Assembly: GCA_016713765.1 (NCBI GenBank)
Contig: JADJON010000001.1
Span: 1,984,001-2,048,000 of the forward strand
Source: Bacteroidota bacterium
GTDB lineage: Bacteria; Bacteroidota; Bacteroidia; AKYH767-A; 2013-40CM-41-45
Reading direction: 5' to 3'
Length of the DNA: 64,000 nt
Within the stretch, counting starts at the first letter, position 1. Every line of letters begins with the position of its first letter. The notes below the pieces were generated by a model that was given only the letters and a program-made list of their open reading frames with translations, made no database searches and was not told where the DNA came from. The translations under genes were made by a program, and so were the position numbers. Below are positions 18,815-27,443 of the stretch, one piece after another.

Positions 18815-19693
18815 ATGATCAAAGGACGCGCCCCGTTTCCCTTCGAGACCATTGCCCTTGCATTGGCCTTTTCTCCGCGCTTGGAAGCCCTGATCGCTGA
18901 AACTGCCCGATTGGCCCAGTTGCATCAGGCGAAGGCGCTATTCATCCACGTCGGGAAGAAAACTCCCGAAAAGCAACGGCAATTGGCTGGTTTCCTGAAT
19001 CACTATGGTTTCAATGATTCGAACTCCGCTGTGATCTGGGAACAGGGACAGCCGGTGGATGCGATCATCAAGGTTTGCAGGGAAAACGTCGTTGACTTGC
19101 TCATCATCGGTGCCCTGCAGAAGGAAAACATGTTGCAGTACTACATGGGCTCGGTTTCCAGGGAAGTCAGCCGGAAAGCGAAGTGCTCCGTCCTCATGAT
19201 CACCGAACCCCGACTGCATCCGGTTTCGTTTCAACATGTCATCGTCAACGGTCATGAACACGCCAAGACGCTTTCGACCCTCGAAACTGCTTTGTACTTC
19301 GTCAAGAAGGAAGGTGCAGCGGAGTTGATGGTCGCTACCGAGGTCGACATTCCGGCCCTTAGCATGAGCCTTGCCAACGGTTCGACCGAAGAGGAGTTGG
19401 AGCAAGTCCATCACAATGTCATCCGGGAAGAAGAACTCCGCTGGGATCGAATGAAAGATCAATTGGATCCGGGCGCCGTTCAACTCCGGTTTCAGGCCAT
19501 ACCTGGTAAGAGTGGGCATACCATTCGTTCGTTCGCACTGGCCAGGAAAGCCGATCTGTTGATTGTGAACAGCCCGGACCATCATCTAAGCATCTTCGAC
19601 CGGATCTTCACGCACGATCTTGAATACCTGCTTTCCGACATGCCTTGCAGTCTGCTGATCGTTCATTCCCGAATGCCGGAACAGCCCCTATGA
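18815..19693 (+). CDS. Universal stress protein, two tandem UspA-like domains
   Basis: A 292-aa cytoplasmic protein with two UspA-type alpha/beta folds, about residues 1-140 and 145-292. The first begins with an 'IALALAFSPRLEALI' strand-helix and ends in 'DLLIIGALQKENMLQYYMGSVSREV...CSVLMI', a form of the Usp nucleotide-binding signature. The second ends 'ADLLIVNSP...DLEYLLSDMPCSLLIVHS', which is degenerate. Usp proteins modulate stress survival and sometimes bind ATP or AMP. The stop overlaps the start of the antiporter gene (ATGA), so the two are translationally coupled and Usp may act with, or regulate, that transporter. I chose the ATG at 18815 because the promoter element covers the longer TTG start. 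Confidence 0.87.
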   Translation: MIKGRAPFPFETIALALAFSPRLEALIAETARLAQLHQAKALFIHVGKKTPEKQRQLAGFLNHYGFNDSNSAVIWEQGQPVDAIIKVCRENVVDLLIIGALQKENMLQYYMGSVSREVSRKAKCSVLMITEPRLHPVSFQHVIVNGHEHAKTLSTLETALYFVKKEGAAELMVATEVDIPALSMSLANGSTEEELEQVHHNVIREEELRWDRMKDQLDPGAVQLRFQAIPGKSGHTIRSFALARKADLLIVNSPDHHLSIFDRIFTHDLEYLLSDMPCSLLIVHSRMPEQPL

Positions 19694-20925
19694 ACCTGAC
19701 TCATCACGACATCGTCGTGTTGTTTCTTTCCATTGGAATCATCCTGCTGATCTCTCGGATACTGGCCGAGACCGGTCGCCGTTTCGGATTGCCGGTGGTG
19801 ATGGGTGAGTTGATCGTCGGTATACTGTTGGGGCCAACGGTATTCGGATCGCTGGCTCCTGACCTGCAACAACAACTTTTCCCGACCAGTGGAAGCGGTG
19901 CCGTCGCGCTTGACGGGATCGTACAATTGTCGGTGGTCTTTCTGCTCTTTGTGGCAGGACTCGAGGTTCAACTGCCGATCGTACTGCGACAAGGCCGGCT
20001 GGCATTATTCACCAGCTTTTTTTCCCTGGTGATACCCTTCGCGCTCGGATTTTGGATCACCTGGCATTTCCCCGAATGGATGGGCTATCACGCGGGACCG
20101 TCACGACTCGTCTACGCCTTGTTCATGGGTACCGCTTTGGCCATTTCAGCTCTCCCGGTCATTGCCAGGATCCTGATGGATCTGAACCTTTACAAGACGC
20201 GGATCGGTATGCTGATCATGGCGGCTGCCATGTTCAGTGACCTGGCTGGCTGGCTCATCTTTTCCGTGGTACTGGCCCTGCTGGAGAACCGTGGAGTCGG
20301 GACCGATTTGGGTTTAACGATCTTATACATCTTCCTGTTCGGCATACTCATGCTGACGGTCGGACGTAAACTGCTCAACCGCTTCGTACCGTTTGCGCAG
20401 CACAAACTTTCCTGGCCCGGCGGGATTCTGGCTTTTGCCATGGGGTTTTGTCTGATTTGCGCCGCGTTTACAGCCAGTGTCGGCGTGCATGCGATCCTTG
20501 GGGCCTTCATCTTCGGTATCGCGCTGGGTGATTGCGTGCACTTACACGAACGGGCCCGGGAAATCATTCATCAGTTTATTACGAACGTCTTTGCACCCTT
20601 GTTTTTTGTCAGCATCGGATTGAAAGTGAATTTTCTCGCGCACTTTGAACCGGTAACGGTACTACTGGTGCTGGTACTCGCTACGGCGGGGAAGTTGGTC
20701 GGATCCACAGGCGGTGCCTGGCTGGGCGGAATGGATTTCCGGAGTGCACTGGCTGTAGGCTTTGGCATGAACGCCCGGGGCGCTATGGAGATCATCCTGG
20801 GTACGCTTGCGTTTCAGGCCGGCTTGATAACGCCCGAAATTTTCGTCGCCCTGGTCGTTATGGCCTTGCTTACCAGTTTGAGTAGCGGACCGCTGATCAA
20901 AGCAACCTTATCCGGAAAGAATTGA
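19690..20925 (+). CDS. Cation:proton antiporter (CPA2 / Kef-NapA type)
   Basis: A 411-aa inner-membrane protein with about 12-13 hydrophobic helices. It has CPA2-like features: an early 'GLPVVMGELIVGILLGPTVFG' helix, 'FLLFVAGLEVQL', and a late 'LGAFIFGIALGD' segment followed by 'FFVSIGLKVNF'. Proteins of this type exchange Na+ or K+ for protons. There is no C-terminal TrkA-N or Usp domain, but the separate Usp gene overlaps it by 4 bp (ATGA), an arrangement that mirrors the fused antiporter-Usp proteins of other bacteria. I chose the ATG at 19690 over an upstream in-frame start that lies inside usp. The shikimate kinase gene follows after 1 bp. Confidence 0.9.
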   Translation: MNLTHHDIVVLFLSIGIILLISRILAETGRRFGLPVVMGELIVGILLGPTVFGSLAPDLQQQLFPTSGSGAVALDGIVQLSVVFLLFVAGLEVQLPIVLRQGRLALFTSFFSLVIPFALGFWITWHFPEWMGYHAGPSRLVYALFMGTALAISALPVIARILMDLNLYKTRIGMLIMAAAMFSDLAGWLIFSVVLALLENRGVGTDLGLTILYIFLFGILMLTVGRKLLNRFVPFAQHKLSWPGGILAFAMGFCLICAAFTASVGVHAILGAFIFGIALGDCVHLHERAREIIHQFITNVFAPLFFVSIGLKVNFLAHFEPVTVLLVLVLATAGKLVGSTGGAWLGGMDFRSALAVGFGMNARGAMEIILGTLAFQAGLITPEIFVALVVMALLTSLSSGPLIKATLSGKN

Positions 20926-20926
20926 C

Positions 20927-21442
20927 ATGAGAATCTACCTCCTCGGCTATATGGGAGCCGGTAAGAGCCATTTAGGAAAGATACTCGCGGAGCGCTTGGG
21001 TTATTCCTTTGTTGACACGGACGCCATGGTTGAAGCGACAACAGGAAAATCAATTCGGCAGCTATTCGAAGAGCATGGGGAGGGCGCCTTTCGTATCGCG
21101 GAGCAGAAAGCATTGCATGCTACCGGGCAACAACCCGACCTGGTGGTAGCCACCGGTGGCGGATTGCCGACTTTCGCCGATAACCTGGCATGGATGAACA
21201 ATAACGGCATGACCGTTTACCTGCAGCTTTCGCCCGGAACCTTGTTTCATCGACTCGTGCGCGAACGGGAGCATCGACCACTCCTGGCCGGCATTGGAGA
21301 GATCGACCTAATGGAAACCATTCACCGCCACCTGATCGAGCGGTCGCCGTATTATCAACAAGCCCGATTGGTGATCGACCCGGAGCAAGTCAGCGCCGGT
21401 GAATTAGTGGCGATGATCATGCACCGGCTTGACGGTGGTTAA
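20927..21442 (+). CDS. aroK: Shikimate kinase
   Basis: A 171-aa P-loop kinase that phosphorylates shikimate at the 3-hydroxyl in the chorismate pathway. The Walker A motif is 'GYMGAGKSHLGK' (residues 7-18), the shikimate-binding Asp lies in 'DTDAMVE', the 'ATGGGLP' loop is complete and the lid arginine lies in 'REHRPLL'. The length is normal. It is the third gene of the usp-antiporter-aroK operon, starting 1 bp after the antiporter stop. Its end overlaps the convergent phosphoribosyltransferase gene by 4 bp. Confidence 0.95.
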   Translation: MRIYLLGYMGAGKSHLGKILAERLGYSFVDTDAMVEATTGKSIRQLFEEHGEGAFRIAEQKALHATGQQPDLVVATGGGLPTFADNLAWMNNNGMTVYLQLSPGTLFHRLVREREHRPLLAGIGEIDLMETIHRHLIERSPYYQQARLVIDPEQVSAGELVAMIMHRLDGG

Positions 21443-21939
21443 GAGAGTTCGGCGACAGCGCTCTCGCCCTGGAACGTCACCTGGACATGTTCCTGCAAGG
21501 TGGTTGCAAGGGAAAGCCCCACAAAGTCCGCGGCGATCGGGTACCGTCGATGATTACGATCGATCAGCACAACCGTTCGTAGTTTGCGTATGTCGGCACG
21601 GAGAAACGGTTTGAGCGCGTAGATCAGGGTCTTCCCGGAGTTCAGTACGTCGTCCACCAGCACAACCACTTTGTCTTGCAGCGCGGGAAGGGAGGGGGCG
21701 ATCACCGGTTCGCCTACATCCTGGCTGTGTTTATCGATCTTCAGACTGAAGAGGTGCACCTGGAAAGGGGCGATCTTCCGCAGGGCCGCTGCAATGCGTT
21801 CTGCCAGCGGGTATCCATTCTGTAAGATGCCGATCAGCAGGATCTCTTTTTCCGTGTAATTGTCTTCGTACAACTGCCAGGCAAGTCGTTGAATGCGTTG
21901 CTCCGACTGGGTTGCGTTCAGGATGGTCGTGGCCTGCAT
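21439..21939 (-). CDS. Phosphoribosyltransferase family protein (PyrR-like)
   Basis: A 166-aa type I phosphoribosyltransferase. The PRPP-binding loop reads 'VVLVDDVLNSGKTLIYAL' (about residues 88-105), and the N-terminal half carries 'ILLIGILQNGYPLAERIA', the usual loop I region. The closest family in feel is PyrR (uracil phosphoribosyltransferase/attenuator), but hypoxanthine-type enzymes cannot be excluded from the sequence alone, so no symbol is given. The stop converges with aroK. The ATG is 4 bp from the stop of the NlpC/P60 gene, so the rlmD, NlpC/P60 and phosphoribosyltransferase genes form a leftward run. Confidence 0.85.
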   Translation of the reverse strand: MQATTILNATQSEQRIQRLAWQLYEDNYTEKEILLIGILQNGYPLAERIAAALRKIAPFQVHLFSLKIDKHSQDVGEPVIAPSLPALQDKVVVLVDDVLNSGKTLIYALKPFLRADIRKLRTVVLIDRNHRRYPIAADFVGLSLATTLQEHVQVTFQGESAVAELS

Positions 21940-21943
21940 GGGG

Positions 21944-22474
21944 TCAGTTGGTTTTGAGCCGACCGGCTGAATAGAAGTACTTTCGGTAATAGTCCTCCGA
22001 CAGATCGGAAATGATCACGCCGCGTTGCACGCTGGCATGCGCGAACTTGTTTTGGCCGAGGTAGATCCCGACATGAGAAACGCGGCTTTTCCGGATCTTG
22101 AAAAAGACCAGGTCGCCTTCCCGCAATTCATCTTCCCGGATCTTTACCGTGTTTTTATGAATATCGCGGGAACTGCCTGCGAGAATTTTATCGTAAACGT
22201 CCTTATATACCTGGCAAACGAATCCGGAGCAGTCGATGCCGTTCATCGTTTCCCCGGAATAACGATACGGCGTTCCCAGCCACTGCTTCACTTTTTCATA
22301 CAAGCGGGGATTGTTGATGTAATCGATGTTGTAACCCAGACTGTTGGAATAGATGAAACACCATTCCAGTTGCTGCTGTTCGGGATCGGTATCCTGTCCG
22401 GGCAACAGCCGGGGCGTTGCAGCCGATAAGGACATGGAAAGCAGAAAAGCGCAGAAAAGGGGTACGCGGTACAT
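21944..22474 (-). CDS. NlpC/P60 cysteine peptidase, secreted
   Basis: A 176-aa cell-wall hydrolase of the NlpC/P60 family, which cuts peptide stems of peptidoglycan. A short signal peptide ('VPLFCAFLLSMSLSAATP') is followed by about 35 residues and then the catalytic domain: Cys in 'GIDCSGFVCQVYKDVY', first His in 'VSHVGIYLG', second polar residue in 'KFAHASVQRGV'. The 'GTPYRYSGET' entry motif is present. I chose the ATG at 22474; the longer frame to 22522 would overlap rlmD. It sits 10 bp after rlmD. Confidence 0.93.
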   Translation of the reverse strand: MYRVPLFCAFLLSMSLSAATPRLLPGQDTDPEQQQLEWCFIYSNSLGYNIDYINNPRLYEKVKQWLGTPYRYSGETMNGIDCSGFVCQVYKDVYDKILAGSSRDIHKNTVKIREDELREGDLVFFKIRKSRVSHVGIYLGQNKFAHASVQRGVIISDLSEDYYRKYFYSAGRLKTN

Positions 22475-22484
22475 GCCTGCTAAG

Positions 22485-23891
22485 TTAGCCCCTGCGCACC
22501 AACAAGGCAACATTTTCCACATGGGTGGTATGGGGGAACATGTCGACGGCTTGCATTTTCACCACAGAATAGGCTTCATCCATCAGTTGGATGTCGCGTG
22601 CCTGGGTGGACGGGTTGCAACTTACGTAGACGATCCTTTCGGGATTCAGGCGCAGCAGGGTCGCCACCACGTCTTCGTGCATACCCGAGCGCGGCGGGTC
22701 CGTGATCACCACATCCGGCCATCCGTTCTGTTCAATGAACGCCTCGTTCAGGGTCGCTTTGAGGTCTCCGGCCGCAAAGGAAACATTGTCGATACCGTTA
22801 TTGCGTGCGTTGATGCGCGCGTCTCCGATCGCTTCTTCGACGTAATCGATACCTGCGACCCGGGCAGCCTGCCGTGCAACAAACAGGGCGATGGTGCCGG
22901 TGCCGGTATAGAGATCGTAGACATTCTCTTTTCCGGTCAATCCCGCATAGTCGCGTGCCACCTGATAGAGCCGATAGGCTTGTTGCGAATTCGTTTGGTA
23001 AAAGGATTTGGGGGAGATCCTGAACCGTAATCCTTCCATTTCTTCTTCAATGAATTCTTTTCCTTTGAAACAGACGAAATCGAGTCCGGTAAAGGTGTCG
23101 TTGCGTTTGCCGTTGATTGTGAATTGCAGCGAAGTGATGTATGGGAATTGGTCCGACAGATGCTGCAATAACCCGATCCGTTTCGACTCGTCTTCGTAAG
23201 CGAAAACCACCAGCACCATCCACTCGTCAGTCGATGTGTTGCGAATGGTCAGGTTACGGAGAAAACCGGTCTGCAAAAGCGGGTCGAAAAACTCGAATCC
23301 GTTCACGGTCGCATAGTGGAGTACGGATTTCCGGATGACATTGGAACGATCGTCCTGCAGATGACAACGATCGATGTCGAGTACCTTATCAAAGCGCTGC
23401 GGTGCATGAAATCCGATGACATTGCAGACAGCGCTTGCTCCGTTGTTCAACTCCTCCCGGGTCAGCCAGCGTTTGTTCGCGCAACTGAAGTCGAGACGAT
23501 TCCGGTACGCGAAGATGTCCGCGGAACCCAGGATAGGCTCCTGAGCGGGAATATCCAATTTTCCGATGCGTTCAAATGCGTCGCGCACGTACGCCTGTTT
23601 CGATTCAAGTTGCTTCGCATATGAAAAGTGCTGCCATTTACAGCCGCCACATGAACCGAAATGGCTACAGACAGGATCGATGCGGTCGGGTGAAGGGGTC
23701 ACGATTCTTTCCACACGACCTTCCGCGAAGTTTTTCTTCTTTCGGTAAATGTGTACATCCGCCCGATCGCCGGGTACTCCGCCTTCCACGAAGACAACGA
23801 AATTCTCCAGTCGCGCCAGGGCTCTGCCATCGGAACTGGTATCAGTCAGCGGGAGGTTTTCCAGCAGATCGCCGGGTTTCGGAAGTGTCAT
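22485..23891 (-). CDS. rlmD: 23S rRNA (uracil-C5)-methyltransferase, RlmD/RumA family
   Basis: A 468-aa SAM-dependent methyltransferase that makes 5-methyluridine in rRNA. An N-terminal TRAM-like domain (about 1-65) precedes the iron-sulfur cluster cysteines 'CSHFGSCGGCKWQH', a central domain and a Rossmann domain with 'VYDLYTGTGTIALFVA'. The catalytic Cys lies in 'VYVSCNPSTQARD' and 'ITDPPRSG' is intact. I prefer the ATG at 23891 over one 33 bp upstream, since a -7-like element lies between them. RlmD (U1939) versus RlmC (U747) is not certain; many Bacteroidota have one enzyme that may do both. Confidence 0.9.
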   Translation of the reverse strand: MTLPKPGDLLENLPLTDTSSDGRALARLENFVVFVEGGVPGDRADVHIYRKKKNFAEGRVERIVTPSPDRIDPVCSHFGSCGGCKWQHFSYAKQLESKQAYVRDAFERIGKLDIPAQEPILGSADIFAYRNRLDFSCANKRWLTREELNNGASAVCNVIGFHAPQRFDKVLDIDRCHLQDDRSNVIRKSVLHYATVNGFEFFDPLLQTGFLRNLTIRNTSTDEWMVLVVFAYEDESKRIGLLQHLSDQFPYITSLQFTINGKRNDTFTGLDFVCFKGKEFIEEEMEGLRFRISPKSFYQTNSQQAYRLYQVARDYAGLTGKENVYDLYTGTGTIALFVARQAARVAGIDYVEEAIGDARINARNNGIDNVSFAAGDLKATLNEAFIEQNGWPDVVITDPPRSGMHEDVVATLLRLNPERIVYVSCNPSTQARDIQLMDEAYSVVKMQAVDMFPHTTHVENVALLVRRG

Positions 23892-23897
23892 AGATTG

Positions 23898-23905
23898 CGA
23901 AAATA
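23898..23905 (-). promoter_or_regulatory. Possible -7 element TATTTTCG for rlmD
   Basis: A minus-strand TATTTTCG, one base off TAnnTTTG, ends 6 bp before the ATG at 23891. If real, the mRNA would be leaderless or nearly so. Confidence 0.4.
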
Positions 23906-23982
23906 GCACGGAAAAACGGTTCACTCGCCCAAAAAGCGAGCGACTTCGCGGAACTTGGGTGGCATCCCGGCAGCCGATTCAT

Positions 23983-23990
23983 TACCTTTG
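23983..23990 (+). promoter_or_regulatory. Promoter -7 element TACCTTTG for the aminotransferase gene
   Basis: A perfect TAnnTTTG element. Transcription starting a few bases downstream would include the ATG at 24009 but barely or not the ATG at 23997, which is why the second was chosen as start. Confidence 0.65.
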
Positions 23991-24008
23991 TATTTTATGC
24001 CGAATTCC

Positions 24009-25241
24009 ATGAAAACCACCGTGCTGGATAAGACCCGTACCGAACTGGCGATTGAAAAAGAGGACCGGTACGGCGCTCACAATTATCACCCGCTTCCGGT
24101 GGTTTTAGAACGCGGTGAAGGCGTTTATGTATGGGACGTCGAAGGGAAACGATACTTTGATTTTCTGTCGGCTTATTCCGCCCTCAACCAGGGACACGGT
24201 CATCCACGCATCGTCAAAGCCCTGGTCGAACAGGCTCAGAAGCTTGCCCTGACTTCCCGGGCATTTCACAACAACCTGCTGGGAGAATACGAGGAGTTCA
24301 TCACCCGTTTTTTCGGCTTCGATAAGGTGTTGCCGATGAATTCCGGTGCAGAAGGTGTTGAAACGGCCATGAAGCTGGCCAGACGTTGGGCTTACGAGAA
24401 GAAAGGCATTCCGGAAAACCAGGCCAAGATCATCGTCTGTGAAGGTAACTTCCACGGTCGCACCATCTCGATCATTTCAGCTTCTACGGATCCGGATTCT
24501 TACGGACGATTTGGGCCGTTCACGCCCGGCTTCGTAAAGATCCCTTACAACGATGCGGCAGCCCTGCGTAAAGCCCTGGAAGATCCGCTGGTTGCAGCCT
24601 TCCTGGTAGAGCCGATCCAGGGAGAAGCTGGTGTCGTGGTGCCCGATGAAGGTTATCTCGCTGCCTGCTCCGCTGCCTGCCGGGAAAAGCAGGTCTTGTT
24701 TATCGCCGATGAAATTCAATCCGGCCTGGCCCGTACGGGTAAGATGCTGGCCTGTGATCACGAAGATGTTCGTCCGGATATTTTAATTCTCGGAAAGGCA
24801 CTGTCCGGAGGCGTATATCCGGTCAGCGCGGTCCTGGCCGACGATCCGATCATGCTCTGTATCCAACCGGGGCAGCATGGCAGTACGTATGGAGGCAATC
24901 CCATCGCGGCGCGTGTGGCGATGGAAGCATTATCGGTGTTGAAAGAAGAACGACTTGCGGAGAATTCCGAAAGACTCGGCGCCCTATTACTGAGCGGATT
25001 GAAGGCGATCGATCATCCGATGATCCGCCTTGTCCGAGGCAAAGGGCTCTTCTGTGCCATGGTGATCGAGCCGACAGGAGGGAAGGATGCCTGGGACGTT
25101 TGCCTGGCATTGAAGGAGAATGGCTTGCTGGCGAAACCGACACACGGCGATATCATCCGGTTCGCGCCGCCGTTGATCATCAACGAATCACAGTTGGAAG
25201 AGTGTCTGGAGATCATCCGGAAAACCCTCCGGCAATTCTGA
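24009..25241 (+). CDS. rocD: Ornithine--oxo-acid aminotransferase
   Basis: A 410-aa PLP enzyme of class III aminotransferases that moves the delta-amino group of ornithine to 2-oxoglutarate, giving glutamate semialdehyde, in arginine and ornithine catabolism or proline formation. Diagnostic blocks: '[23 protein letters not shown]' near the start (ornithine-aminotransferase specific), '[18 protein letters not shown]', '[13 protein letters not shown]' and the PLP lysine in 'LGKALSGG'. The length fits. It has its own promoter and a terminator; the flanking genes run the other way. Confidence 0.95.
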   Translation: MKTTVLDKTRTELAIEKEDRYGAHNYHPLPVVLERGEGVYVWDVEGKRYFDFLSAYSALNQGHGHPRIVKALVEQAQKLALTSRAFHNNLLGEYEEFITRFFGFDKVLPMNSGAEGVETAMKLARRWAYEKKGIPENQAKIIVCEGNFHGRTISIISASTDPDSYGRFGPFTPGFVKIPYNDAAALRKALEDPLVAAFLVEPIQGEAGVVVPDEGYLAACSAACREKQVLFIADEIQSGLARTGKMLACDHEDVRPDILILGKALSGGVYPVSAVLADDPIMLCIQPGQHGSTYGGNPIAARVAMEALSVLKEERLAENSERLGALLLSGLKAIDHPMIRLVRGKGLFCAMVIEPTGGKDAWDVCLALKENGLLAKPTHGDIIRFAPPLIINESQLEECLEIIRKTLRQF

Positions 25242-25242
25242 C

Positions 25243-25258
25243 GGCAGGTTGTCCTGCC
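25243..25258. terminator. Short terminator between rocD and the coiled-coil gene
   Basis: GGCAGG / CCTGCC (25243-25248 with 25253-25258) around a TTGT loop, followed by ATTTTC on the plus strand. It lies in the 26-bp gap between two convergent genes and can serve rocD. Confidence 0.65.
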
Positions 25259-25267
25259 ATTTTCAAA

Positions 25268-26050
25268 TTACTTAGAAAAGGCCTCGCGGATCTGTCGGGC
25301 TTGCTCCAGCCAACGCTTGCGATCTGCTTCCGTGGCCTGATCGGCAGGAAGTGATTGCAGTAGTTTCAGCAACTCATCCGTTTTGGACATGATCTCACTG
25401 CGGCGCTCCAGTCGGGTACTGAAAATCCCGCGCGAGAGCTTCCCAAGCAAGGCGTTCCGGTGTAGTTCGCGAAGATGCTGCTGACTTGCTTTGAGGTCCT
25501 GCTTGTAGCCATTCAGCCGAATGCCAGACCGGACCAGCATGAGTGCTATAAGAGCGGTGAGTGCCACCAATGCGATCGAAAAGAACTGTCGCATGAAGGC
25601 GTGCCGGCTGGTTTGCTGATCGATTTCAATTTGGAGATTCTGTACCAGGTTATTGCTTTCAATGACCTGTCCTTCTTCCTGTTTAACACGCCCGCGAATT
25701 GCTTCCTGCCTTGCGCGGATCGAATCCCGTCGGGCTTGTCCCAGCATCGTTTCTTTGATACCGAGGTAACGATTGTAGCAATCATATGCCTGGCGGAAGT
25801 GATTGTTGATGGCATAGCCGTCGGCTACGAGACGATAAGCGAGGAATAGGCTATCGGGCTGCACGCCATCCTTGCCCGGCTCAAGTGAACGCAGGCGGAT
25901 CATGAGTTGATCAAGGGCCTCCGGCTTGATGTAAGGATTTCGCGCTGCCTGTAAGATGGAGGTCAGATTTGTGGATCCCTGCCCCCATGCAGCGAGGGCT
26001 CCAGAGAGAAGACTTACCGAAAAAAACAACCGAAGGATCAGGCGTCTCAT
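25268..26050 (-). CDS. Membrane protein with periplasmic helical domain and coiled coil
   Basis: I do not recognise a family for this 260-aa protein. A signal peptide (1-23) is followed by a helical, possibly TPR-like, segment (about 45-115, with 'AYDCYNRYLGIKETML'), a coiled coil, one transmembrane helix (about 150-172, 'FFSIALVALTALIALMLV') and a charged cytoplasmic tail with a second coiled coil. It overlaps the kinase-like gene upstream by 4 bp, so the two are co-translated and probably work together. It may be a sensor partner or a truncated sensor-like protein that lacks an ATPase domain. Confidence 0.75.
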   Translation of the reverse strand: MRRLILRLFFSVSLLSGALAAWGQGSTNLTSILQAARNPYIKPEALDQLMIRLRSLEPGKDGVQPDSLFLAYRLVADGYAINNHFRQAYDCYNRYLGIKETMLGQARRDSIRARQEAIRGRVKQEEGQVIESNNLVQNLQIEIDQQTSRHAFMRQFFSIALVALTALIALMLVRSGIRLNGYKQDLKASQQHLRELHRNALLGKLSRGIFSTRLERRSEIMSKTDELLKLLQSLPADQATEADRKRWLEQARQIREAFSK

Positions 26051-27291
26051 GCGTGGAAGAATTTGATGTAAACATCCGTTCCATTGCCCGGATCACTTTC
26101 GATCTTGATTTCGCCTTTGTGGAGTTCAGTAAGGATCCGTTTGCTCTCCGAGAGGCCTAAACCGGTACCTTCACCCAGTGGACGGGTGGTATTGAATTCC
26201 TCGAAAAGGGTCTTCTGAAATTCCTCACTGATCCCGATGCCGTTATCTTTCACCCGAACCTGCACGAAGCGAGGAAGCACGCGGGTGCTGATGCTGACCT
26301 TCGGTTGATACCCCTTGATGGCCTGGCGCTGCTTGTCCAGTGCCGCCTGAAACGCGTTATCCAGTATGTCGATCAACAAGCCGGTAACCAATCTCCGGTT
26401 GACGGAAACCTGAGGCAGGTTCTTTTCAAGGTCGCGACTGACCTGCAGACCGGGAGCTTCGAACTCCGTCGAATGGCCAAGTGTACAGATATCCAGGGCC
26501 GTTTCACAAATACGGTTGATGTCGCACTTTTCCTTTTCATCACCATCGGCCTGTCCGAGCAGGTTCAGTGCTTCCTTCACCTGGTAATCACGTTGGATGA
26601 GTTGGGCGAGTCCGGTTGAGGATTTAAGCAAGTCGGGGAAGCTGCTCACTTTGCTCCAGGGGTTGGCGGGATCCTGATCGGCTTTGGTAGTTTCCTGTAC
26701 AAGCGTTCGGCAAGCCAGGGAGGATTGCTCAAATCGCCGGACATTGCTACTGACATCCTGCAAGAGGAGGGCGCCTTCCTGAGCAGCTTTTCGGGTAGCT
26801 TCTTCCTGGGCTTTGCAAGCAGCCAGCCGCAAACTCGCCTTGCCCATTAAACGACGGCGAATCTGGATGGCGATCACAACGACCAGCAACCAGATCGCGA
26901 AGGCGATACCTGATTTCCGCAGCAAGCCGTGATAGGAGGTGGTTACCTGCTCTTTGACGAGCCGAAGTGAATCGACCTGCTGTTGAAAGCTGCCAAGTTC
27001 CTGGTGTCTGCTTGTCGAGTTGCGCTCAAACTGTCGTTCCAGGATGGAGATGGAATCACCGAGTTCCTGCGCACTCAGCGTGTCCAGCCAGGTGTCATAC
27101 TTCCGAAGCGATTCCAGGCCGAAGCGGTTGAGATTCGACGCCACATGCTTTTCGGCACGCTGACGAAGCTCATCCAGGGTAGAACGATTCTCCGGACGAA
27201 GCACGGCGGCCGGTCCTTCAGCCTGAATGGCGGAGGCCCAAAGCCAGCAACTGGCCAGGAGTAAAAATCTGAATGAAGTATGAACCGGCAT
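26047..27291 (-). CDS. Histidine-kinase-like ATPase protein without an evident phosphoacceptor His
   Basis: A 414-aa membrane protein with a signal peptide (1-24), a periplasmic helical segment (about 25-120), a transmembrane helix (about 127-148, 'GIAFAIWLLVVVIAIQI'), a cytoplasmic helical region and a C-terminal HATPase_c domain. The ATPase boxes are good: N box 'LLIDILDNAFQAAL', G1 'VKDNGIGIS', F 'FEEFNTTRP', G2 'GEGTGLGLSESKRIL'. The helical region where an H box should lie (about 165-255) contains no histidine; the only one before the N box is in 'GHSTEF', outside an H-box context. It could be a pseudokinase or phosphorylate another residue. No response regulator is adjacent. The partner gene overlaps its stop. 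Confidence 0.85.
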   Translation of the reverse strand: MPVHTSFRFLLLASCWLWASAIQAEGPAAVLRPENRSTLDELRQRAEKHVASNLNRFGLESLRKYDTWLDTLSAQELGDSISILERQFERNSTSRHQELGSFQQQVDSLRLVKEQVTTSYHGLLRKSGIAFAIWLLVVVIAIQIRRRLMGKASLRLAACKAQEEATRKAAQEGALLLQDVSSNVRRFEQSSLACRTLVQETTKADQDPANPWSKVSSFPDLLKSSTGLAQLIQRDYQVKEALNLLGQADGDEKEKCDINRICETALDICTLGHSTEFEAPGLQVSRDLEKNLPQVSVNRRLVTGLLIDILDNAFQAALDKQRQAIKGYQPKVSISTRVLPRFVQVRVKDNGIGISEEFQKTLFEEFNTTRPLGEGTGLGLSESKRILTELHKGEIKIESDPGNGTDVYIKFFHA

Positions 27292-27443
27292 GTATGAGAA
27301 GCAAGTTACCGAGCTGCTAAAAGTCTCTGGAAAAGGTTTGGAAAAATTATTAACGTATTTGTGTGTATGGCTAGAGCTAATTTGTCTCGTTCAAATATCT
27401 TCGTAGCGTTACCGGTAACCTCCCCCTGTTGCCGGTAGATGCC

